A DNA stretch of 11,159 nt from DAISJM01 sp036821485 (lineage in GTDB: Bacteria > Verrucomicrobiota > Kiritimatiellia > CAIQIC01 > JAGNIJ01). The notes under the pieces were generated by a model that had not been told where the DNA came from, made no database searches, and worked only from the letters and a program-made list of their open reading frames with translations. The stretch covers positions 1-11,159 of the forward strand of contig DAISJM010000076.1 in the NCBI GenBank assembly GCA_036821485.1, in the 5' to 3' direction. The translations under genes and the position numbers were made by a program. Below, piece after piece: positions 5,921 to 11,159 of the stretch (its first letter is position 1; every line of letters begins with the position of its first letter).

Positions 5921-7987
5921 ATGTCAGATTCTCCCACAACACAGCAGCCCGGTACGAAGAAGGGACGGTGGCCCGTCGTCCGATGGGTCGCTGGGTTGGT
6001 GCTGCTGTATCTGGTGGGACTTCTTGTTCGCTATCATGTGGTGAATGTGCAGGCGGCGCGGCAGGATGGGAACCTGCCGTTCACGCTGGAGGGTGCTCTC
6101 AATTTCCGCCGTATTGAGCAGGTGTTCATGACGGGCACACTGCCTGTCCGCGATCCGCAGTTGGAGTATCCGGAGGGTGTAGTTATCCGTGAGACCGACA
6201 CGGTGGGTGAGGAATACGTGTATGCCGCGCTGGCCCGGCTGTTTCCGAGGCGGATGCCTTTGGCTGACCGCATCCGCTGGCTGGAGCCTGCATGGTTCTG
6301 CATGGGCATCCCCTTGTTGTCCTTGTGGATTTGGTGGTGGAGACGGTCTCGCGCGGGAGCGATCTTCGCGGGAGGGTTCTATGCGGTGGCGCTATCCAGC
6401 GTCATACGCTCCACCGGGCAGGAAGTGTCGCATGAGAATTTCGCACTTCCGTTGCTGATCGGTCACCTTGCGTTCGAGGCGCTGGCCGATGACGAGACGC
6501 GGCGGTCGCTGTTCCGATGGCTTGCCGCAGGGTTGAGTGCACTGCTTCTCGTGTGTGCCCTGGTGACGTGGGACCTGATCCAGTTCTACGTGGGCATGTG
6601 GATGGTGTACTGCGCTGCCCGATTCTTGCGGACGGCAAGAGTTGGCACGCCCGAGTTGGATGCACGGTGGGGACTTCAGTTCGGTGCGTTGTTTGTGGCG
6701 GGTGCGCTGAATCCGTATCTGCGGGCGCATGGATTTCTCGCCGGGCCGGTCATGTGCCTGGGCTACGGCATGCTGTTGTTGGCTTGGATACGGCGTATGA
6801 CGCAACGGGGTGGTTGTGCACAATGGTGGAGCCGGCCGCCGGTGATGTTGTTGTTGATGTTGCTGCCTGCCTTGGCGGTGATGATGTTGCCTGGGCTTGC
6901 GAGGGAGTCCTATGGACACTTCGGCGAACTCCTGTACGCCAAGATTCGTTTCCTCAACATGAAGCCGGCTGATCCGTCGCGCCTCAACTTCAGCCAGCGT
7001 ATCATGTGGGTGCCCGCGCTGGATTCGGCGAATGTGGCCTTGACAATGGTGCTGCTGCCTGCGATGCTACCCTTGTCTTTGGTTGCGGCCTTTTTATTCT
7101 TACGTCGCTCTCATACTCAATCAGGCTCCAAACTTAAGCGTTTGCTTTTCTTCTATGCGATATCACTCGTAGCGTTCGTTCTGCTTGTCAGGTTCCACGT
7201 GTTCCTGGCGGTGTTCGCATCGGCGATATTGGGCGTATCGGCTGCGTGGGCATGGGAGAGGGGTGGGTGGCGCAAGTGGGTCACCGCGGCGCTCTTGGTG
7301 GCTGGGATGGCGGTGGAAGGGATACATGTTGTGCGCCAGCCCGAGCGATGGGGAAGAACGCTGGTTTACTACCGGGAGATCGACGAACTGATTCGCTGGC
7401 TGAAGGGCGTGCGGCCGGAACCGGTACTGGCGAATTTTGGGATTAGCGCCTCGATATTGACCTACGGGCAGTGTCCCATCGTCCTGCATCCGAAATTCGA
7501 ATCGCAGGAAATCAGGACCCGAGTGCAGGACTATGGAGAGCAATTGTTCAAAGGGCGGGAGGAAGGGTTCAGGGACTGGGCCGACCAGTATGGTGTGAAG
7601 TACTACGTGTATGCGATGGGGGAATTCTCCCCGGTCGCACCTCAGCAGCAGATGCGGTACTTCGTGAACGAACTTGATCCCTCGACGAATTGTCCGGCGT
7701 GGATGTTTGAGTATCAGCCGGAATCGTTGAAGTATTTTCGCTGCCTGTGGGGTAATCGGAAGTACCGGGTGTTTCGCATGACGGGCCGGGAGGACGAGGT
7801 CAGGGCCCGACAGTATGCCCGGGTGGCTGCCGAAGCGCTGGAGCAAGGTGATCTCCAGAGGGCGGAGGACAACGCCACGTCGGCGTTGCTGATCAATCCG
7901 GCCGATGCGGAGGCGCAGCGCATACTGAAACATGTAGGGGTGCTGAGCGAGCAAGGATTTGAATACCGATCGCATGAAACCGAATGA
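5921..7987 (+). CDS. Polytopic membrane protein, STT3/oligosaccharyltransferase-like (GT-C fold), with C-terminal TPR-like tail
   Basis: The product has 688 residues. Hydrophobic spans appear at about 20-37, 122-139, 146-162, 200-231, 252-288, 307-324, 370-394, 408-440 and 452-470, followed by a soluble domain (about 475-620). The region after the first span, with EGALNFRRIEQVFMTG and then PQLEYPEG, resembles the first external loop of STT3/PglB (acidic residue, NYR-like motif, YP.G). Here E57 stands where STT3 has its catalytic Asp. A second acidic loop at 164-175 reads STGQEVSHENFA. The soluble domain carries LANFGISASILTYGQCPIV where active enzymes have WWDYG. DWADQYGVKYYVY matches the following STT3 strand. 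Residues 628-672 form a TPR-like helix pair. A role in moving glycans or in surface glycosylation is inferred; a different GT-C enzyme or a non-catalytic relative is possible. The stop is followed within one base by a coaE start codon. Confidence 0.55.
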   Translation: MSDSPTTQQPGTKKGRWPVVRWVAGLVLLYLVGLLVRYHVVNVQAARQDGNLPFTLEGALNFRRIEQVFMTGTLPVRDPQLEYPEGVVIRETDTVGEEYVYAALARLFPRRMPLADRIRWLEPAWFCMGIPLLSLWIWWWRRSRAGAIFAGGFYAVALSSVIRSTGQEVSHENFALPLLIGHLAFEALADDETRRSLFRWLAAGLSALLLVCALVTWDLIQFYVGMWMVYCAARFLRTARVGTPELDARWGLQFGALFVAGALNPYLRAHGFLAGPVMCLGYGMLLLAWIRRMTQRGGCAQWWSRPPVMLLLMLLPALAVMMLPGLARESYGHFGELLYAKIRFLNMKPADPSRLNFSQRIMWVPALDSANVALTMVLLPAMLPLSLVAAFLFLRRSHTQSGSKLKRLLFFYAISLVAFVLLVRFHVFLAVFASAILGVSAAWAWERGGWRKWVTAALLVAGMAVEGIHVVRQPERWGRTLVYYREIDELIRWLKGVRPEPVLANFGISASILTYGQCPIVLHPKFESQEIRTRVQDYGEQLFKGREEGFRDWADQYGVKYYVYAMGEFSPVAPQQQMRYFVNELDPSTNCPAWMFEYQPESLKYFRCLWGNRKYRVFRMTGREDEVRARQYARVAAEALEQGDLQRAEDNATSALLINPADAEAQRILKHVGVLSEQGFEYRSHETE

Positions 7988-7988
7988 G

Positions 7989-8609
7989 ATGCGGGCCAAG
8001 GGGTACTCGGTGGGTTTGACCGGCGGTATCGCCTGTGGAAAAACGGAGATCGGTCGATTGTTTCAGCGGGAGGGCGCCGCGGTGCTGGATGCGGACGACG
8101 TGGCGCATGAGGTGATTGCAAAGGGACGTCCGGCGTACCGGCGAATTGTAGACCATTTTGGTCGCGCCATACTGGGTACGGATGGAGAGGTCGACAGGCC
8201 GGCTTTGGCGCGGCGGGTGTTTGCCAACGATTCCGAGCGGAAAGCCCTGGAGGCGATGGTCCATCCCGAGGTCATTGAAACAATGCGTCGGTGGAGAGAC
8301 GGTGTGATGTCGGGTGGCGGTGTTGCTGTAGGTGTGGTGCCCTTGATGTACGAAGTTGGACTGGAAGGGATGTGGGACGTGGTGGTGTGCGTGAAGGCGT
8401 CCCCGGAAGTGGTGGCAGAGCGACTTCGGCTGAAGGGGTGGAAGGAAGAGGATGCCATGGCGCGCGTGAGGGCACAGATGCCCGTGGAGGAGAAGGCGCG
8501 GCGGGCAAATTACGTTGTAGAAAACAATGGCTCACTGGATGAACTCGCGAAGAAGTCGCGGGACGTGTGGGCAAGGATTTCGAGGAAGGAGAAGGCATAT
8601 CATGGTTGA
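7989..8609 (+). CDS. coaE: Dephospho-CoA kinase
   Basis: CoaE phosphorylates the 3'-OH of the ribose in dephospho-CoA, the last step of coenzyme A synthesis, in the cytosol. The chosen product is 206 residues, normal for the family. It starts VGLTGGIACGKTEIG with a P-loop at 12-19 (G12-x4-G17-K18-T19). The substrate-binding DADDVAHEV follows at 34-42, then the core strand VPLMYEVGLEGMWDVVVCV (117-135), the lid-type region AERLRLKGWKEEDAMARVRAQM (143-164) and the terminal VVENNGSLDEL. ATG 7989 lies one base after the stop of the upstream gene and gives a typical short lead into the P-loop. In-frame alternatives are ATG 7974, TTG 7959 (overlapping the upstream gene) and GTG 8010, which has AAGGGG six bases ahead but would cut into the first strand. 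The P-loop reads IACGKT where most homologues have IGSGKS. The end overlaps the rho start by eight bases. Confidence 0.92.
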   Translation: MRAKGYSVGLTGGIACGKTEIGRLFQREGAAVLDADDVAHEVIAKGRPAYRRIVDHFGRAILGTDGEVDRPALARRVFANDSERKALEAMVHPEVIETMRRWRDGVMSGGGVAVGVVPLMYEVGLEGMWDVVVCVKASPEVVAERLRLKGWKEEDAMARVRAQMPVEEKARRANYVVENNGSLDELAKKSRDVWARISRKEKAYHG

Positions 8610-10104
8610 CCAGAGACCGGGAAGACCGAGAAGGCATAGACCGGGACGGCGTCCCCCCATGGGCGCAAATGAGGAGTATCCGATGATGAATTCAGACGAT
8701 CAGGTTCAGTCCCCCCAAGGACAGCCTTCGCATCAGCAGCATCCGCAGGACGTGGGGATGCAGGCCGGCATGCCGGAGAACGGTGGAGGATCGGCCGGTG
8801 CTGCGGGAGCCGGATCGCAGCAACAGCAGGATCGTCCACGCGGTACGGGCCGTAGCCTGGACCTGTCGCAGATGCAGGTTCTGCCGGTCCCCGAGTTGAT
8901 CAAGATGGCGGACAGCTATGGTTTGATCGACCTTGGAGCTTTGCGGAAGCATGAGTTGATCTTCGAGATCCTCAAGGCAAACGGACGCCTAAACGGCGTG
9001 ATGTACGGCCGAGGCGTTCTCGAGATTCTCCCGGATGGATTCGGGTTCCTTCGGTCGCCTCACTACAACTACTTGCCCTGCCCGGAGGACATCTACGTAT
9101 CGCCGTCGCAGATCAGGCGGTTTGCTCTGCGGACGGGCGATTTGGTGGAAGGCGAAATTCGCGCGCCGAAGGACAAAGAGCGATTCTTTGCGCTGCTCAA
9201 GGTGGACCGCATCAACAGCGGCGATCCTGAGAAATCGCGGCACAAGGTGCCGTTTGAAAACCTTACCCCGCTGTTCCCCAATCGTCGGCTGGTGCTTGAG
9301 ACGAAGCAGGACGAGATATCCATGCGCGTCATGGACTTGCTGACGCCGATCGGCATGGGGCAGCGCGGATTGATCGTGGCTCCGCCGCGCACGGGCAAGA
9401 CGGTGTTGTTACAGAAGATTGCGAACAGCATCTCGGCGAACAATCCGGAGGTGAAGTTGATCGTGCTGTTGATCGACGAGCGCCCCGAGGAAGTGACCGA
9501 CATGGAACGCACCACCAAGGCCGAGGTGTTGAGTTCGACCTTTGATGAGCCGCCGGAGCGGCATGTTCAGGTGGCCGAGATCGTGATCGAAATGGCCAAG
9601 CGCATTGTGGAATGCGGGAAGGACGTGGTCATTCTGCTCGACAGCATCACGCGCCTGGCTCGAGCGTACAACACGCTTCAGCCTCACAGCGGCAAGATTC
9701 TATCCGGTGGTGTGGATGCCAACGCGTTGCACAAACCGAAGCGATTCTTTGGTGCGGCTCGTAACATCGAGGGTGGTGGCAGTCTGACGATCATAGCCAC
9801 GGCGCTGATCGATACGGGCAGCCGGATGGACGAGGTGATCTTCGAAGAGTTCAAGGGAACGGGCAACATGGAGCTCGGCCTTGATCGTCATCTGGTCGAC
9901 AAGCGCATCTTCCCTGCGATCAACATTGAGAAATCCGGCACGCGCAAGGAAGAACTCCTCCTGCATCCTGACGAATTGAGCAAGGTGTGGGTCTTGCGCA
10001 AGGCCTTGAATGCCGTGCCGCCGGTGGAGGCGATGGAGCTGGTGGTCAACCGTCTGAAGAAGACGGGAAGCAACGCCGAGTTCCTGTTGACGCTGCAGGG
10101 GTAA
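8602..10104 (+). CDS. rho: Transcription termination factor Rho
   Basis: Rho is a hexameric RNA-dependent ATPase/helicase that releases RNA from elongating polymerase. The 500-residue product has a non-conserved lead: Arg/Pro-rich 5-19, then Gln/Gly/Ser-rich to about 84. The N-terminal helical domain (about 88-130) precedes the cold-shock-like primary RNA-binding domain (GVLEILPDGFGFLRSPHYNY...DIYVSPSQIRRFALRTGD, 138-180). The ATPase core shows Walker A APPRTGKT (260-267), the catalytic-Glu region LLIDERPEEVTDMER (289-303), Walker B VVILLDSITRLARAYN (342-357), the Q-loop PHSGKILSGGVD (361-372) and the R-loop region with DTGSRMDEVIFEEFKGTGN (404-422). All core motifs look intact. ATG 8602 has AAGGAG ten bases upstream (8586-8591) and overlaps the coaE stop. 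A second good start is ATG 8683/8686 (M28/M29). Frame extension back to 8527 is ruled out because it is buried in coaE without a ribosome site. Confidence 0.97.
   Translation: MVDQRPGRPRRHRPGRRPPMGANEEYPMMNSDDQVQSPQGQPSHQQHPQDVGMQAGMPENGGGSAGAAGAGSQQQQDRPRGTGRSLDLSQMQVLPVPELIKMADSYGLIDLGALRKHELIFEILKANGRLNGVMYGRGVLEILPDGFGFLRSPHYNYLPCPEDIYVSPSQIRRFALRTGDLVEGEIRAPKDKERFFALLKVDRINSGDPEKSRHKVPFENLTPLFPNRRLVLETKQDEISMRVMDLLTPIGMGQRGLIVAPPRTGKTVLLQKIANSISANNPEVKLIVLLIDERPEEVTDMERTTKAEVLSSTFDEPPERHVQVAEIVIEMAKRIVECGKDVVILLDSITRLARAYNTLQPHSGKILSGGVDANALHKPKRFFGAARNIEGGGSLTIIATALIDTGSRMDEVIFEEFKGTGNMELGLDRHLVDKRIFPAINIEKSGTRKEELLLHPDELSKVWVLRKALNAVPPVEAMELVVNRLKKTGSNAEFLLTLQG
8671..8676 (+). promoter_or_regulatory. 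Internal Shine-Dalgarno for a possible second Rho start
   Basis: GAGGAG at 8671-8676 lies six bases before ATG 8683 and nine before ATG 8686, both in the rho frame. Starting here would remove the Arg-rich first 27-28 residues but keep the Gln/Gly-rich segment and the whole conserved protein. Confidence 0.4.
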
Positions 10105-10120
10105 GTGGATGGATGGTGGT

Positions 10121-10170
10121 GATGTGGGCCGTGGCCTGAGAGGGGTGGCGGCCCACGTCCAGTTTCCTTG
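10121..10170 (+). terminator. Inverted repeat after rho, possible intrinsic terminator
   Basis: GTGGGCCG (10124-10131) and CGGCCCAC (10149-10156) are perfect inverted copies. The pairing extends outward by a T-G wobble, A-T and G-C (10121-10123 with 10157-10159), giving 11 pairs around a 17-base loop. A broken T-tract, GTTTCCTT (10162-10169), follows. The GC-rich stem 17 bases after the rho stop suits a terminator, but the T-tract is interrupted and the loop is large. It overlaps the -35 box of the tig promoter. Confidence 0.5.
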
Positions 10171-10196
10171 ACGGTCCGCGGGTGCTGGCCTATGGT
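10168..10196 (+). promoter_or_regulatory. Sigma70-type promoter for tig
   Basis: TTGACG (10168-10173, five of six consensus bases) and TATGGT (10191-10196, four of six) are separated by exactly 17 bases. Transcription should begin near 10202-10204, leaving a leader of about 40 bases before ATG 10242. The position, directly after the presumed rho terminator, supports separate control of trigger factor. Confidence 0.6.
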
Positions 10197-10198
10197 AA

Positions 10199-10240
10199 GC
10201 GCCCGGTTGGCGCAAATGCTGATGGAGGTTTCGTTCTTCC
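10199..10240 (+). promoter_or_regulatory. tig leader: 5' hairpin and hairpin covering the ribosome-binding site
   Basis: GCGCC (10199-10203) pairs with GGCGC (10209-10213) around a five-base loop, close to the predicted 5' end of the message. GGAGG (10224-10228), the only Shine-Dalgarno, can pair with CTTCC (10236-10240, one G-U) around a seven-base loop. The site is 13 bases from ATG 10242, farther than usual. Hiding the site in a stem is possible but the stem is short. Confidence 0.35.
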
Positions 10241-10241
10241 G

Positions 10242-11159
10242 ATGAAAGTAAATGTTGAAAAGACAGGTCCCTGCCGTCGTACGCTGCGTATTGAGATTCC
10301 GGCGGAGGTGGTGTCGAAAGAATACGATGGCGTACTCGAGGCCTTTGCGAATTCAGCCCGCCTCGACGGTTTCCGCAAGGGCAAGGCACCCAGGGCGATG
10401 GTGGCCCGCCGCTATCAGAAGGAAATCACCGAAGAGGTGAGGGATCAGTTGATCCCCCGCGGCTATCATGAAGCCATTCAGCAGGAGAAGCTGGATCCGA
10501 TCGCCATCGTTGATGTGCAGGACGTGGTCCTTCAACTTGGCTCAGCGATGACGTTCTCGGTCACGCTTGATGTGCCTCCCGATTTCGATCTGCCCAAGTA
10601 CAAGGGCATGAAGCTCGACGGCAAGAAGGTCGAGGTGGCGGACAAGGATGTGGAAGACGCCATCCAGCGAATGCTGGAACAGGGTGCGCGGTGGGAGGAG
10701 GTCTCGGGCCGTCCCGTGCAGAAGGGCGACCTGGTTCAGGTCGACTATGAGGGGACGTGCGAGGAGAAGCCGATCGAGGAGCTTGCGCCCAAAGCTGCGG
10801 GTCTCGGCAAGGGCAAGGATTTCTGGGTACTGGCGGATGAAAATTCGTTCCTTCCCGGTTTCGGCGAAGCCCTTGTGGGCGCCTCTGTCGGTGAGAAGAA
10901 GCAGGTGGTGGTGAGCTTCGACGCGAAGTTTGTCGAGCCCGCCGTTGCCGGCAAGAAGGCGACCTACGCTGCCGACATCAAAGCCCTTCGCGAGAAGAAG
11001 CTGCCGACGATCGACGCCGAGTTTCTCAAGACGATCAATGTGGAGTCCGAGGAGAAGCTTCGGACGAGCATTCGCGATGATTTGAAGCAGTACGGCGAGT
11101 CCATGGAGAAGCGGCGTCTCAAGGGCGAGATCATTCGGCAACTGGTGGAGCATACGAAG
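10242..11159 (+). CDS. tig: Trigger factor (ribosome-associated chaperone/prolyl isomerase), 3' end outside window
   Basis: The frame runs from ATG 10242 to the last base without a stop, giving 306 of roughly 430-450 expected residues. Trigger factor binds at the ribosome exit tunnel and shields nascent chains. The N-terminal ribosome-docking domain carries the signature GFRKGKAP (43-50), within the family pattern GFRxGKxP, preceded by EYDGVLEAFANSARLD. The FKBP-type isomerase domain follows at about 158-248: VQKGDLVQVDYEG, then NSFLPGFGEALVGASVGEKKQV. The sequence then enters the C-terminal helical chaperone arm (KLPTIDAEFLKTINV...). No in-frame start lies just upstream. The Shine-Dalgarno GGAGG (10224-10228) is 13 bases away. 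The gene has its own promoter after rho. In many bacteria clpP and clpX follow; that lies outside the window. Confidence 0.96.
   Translation, partial: MKVNVEKTGPCRRTLRIEIPAEVVSKEYDGVLEAFANSARLDGFRKGKAPRAMVARRYQKEITEEVRDQLIPRGYHEAIQQEKLDPIAIVDVQDVVLQLGSAMTFSVTLDVPPDFDLPKYKGMKLDGKKVEVADKDVEDAIQRMLEQGARWEEVSGRPVQKGDLVQVDYEGTCEEKPIEELAPKAAGLGKGKDFWVLADENSFLPGFGEALVGASVGEKKQVVVSFDAKFVEPAVAGKKATYAADIKALREKKLPTIDAEFLKTINVESEEKLRTSIRDDLKQYGESMEKRRLKGEIIRQLVEHTK

Noticed and set aside
8527..8601. Extension of Rho upstream to ATG 8527
   Set aside because: The stretch lies wholly within coaE, has no ribosome site, and would add residues unrelated to Rho.

Overview
The window reads as a stretch of a GC-rich, Gram-negative chromosome from the PVC superphylum, most likely Verrucomicrobiota, Kiritimatiellota or a close relative. 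This rests on the left-hand gene trio, which matches the Amuc_1100 / Amuc_1099 / Amuc_1098 pilus-like cluster described in Akkermansia muciniphila, and on the compact coaE-rho pair. It is inference, because no rRNA or other taxonomic marker is present. All genes lie on the + strand. I see no tRNA, CRISPR array, insertion sequence, integrase or phage gene.

Region 1 (1-4800) is an envelope secretion/pilus cluster. It holds the C-terminal end of an Amuc_1100-type inner-membrane pilus-like protein, then an overlapping single-span membrane protein with a CxxC/CxxC zinc-ribbon-like motif and two Asp-rich calcium-loop-like motifs. A large outer-membrane secretin (about 1052 aa) follows, with an unusually long, repeat-built Ala/Glu/Pro/Val-rich N-terminal segment. 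A perfect TTGACA box inside a rare-codon patch (1372-1399) and a hairpin followed by a T-run (1545-1586) could give the secretin its own expression control.

Region 2 (4801-5883) is a 192-base spacer with one imperfect hairpin, then a free-standing 5'-3' exonuclease related to the N-terminal domain of DNA polymerase I, with no polymerase part attached.

Region 3 (5921-10104) is a tightly packed run: a polytopic membrane protein resembling STT3/PglB oligosaccharyltransferases, with altered catalytic motifs and a C-terminal TPR-like tail; dephospho-CoA kinase (coaE), coupled to it within one base; and transcription terminator Rho, whose start overlaps the coaE stop. Rho has a long basic, then Gln/Gly-rich disordered N-terminus and a second well-formed internal start site.

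Region 4 (10105-11159) holds a strong inverted repeat after rho (possible terminator), a convincing sigma70-type promoter (TTGACG, 17 bases, TATGGT), a short leader with two small hairpins, and trigger factor (tig), which runs off the right edge.

The right half is housekeeping: CoA synthesis, transcription termination, nascent-chain folding and DNA repair. The left half is a PVC-specific surface apparatus. I did not find a wholly new multi-gene system. The points most worth following are the repeat-built secretin extension, the probable periplasmic zinc-ribbon/calcium-loop protein, the dual-start disordered Rho, the split PolA-type exonuclease, and the layered control signals before tig and the secretin.
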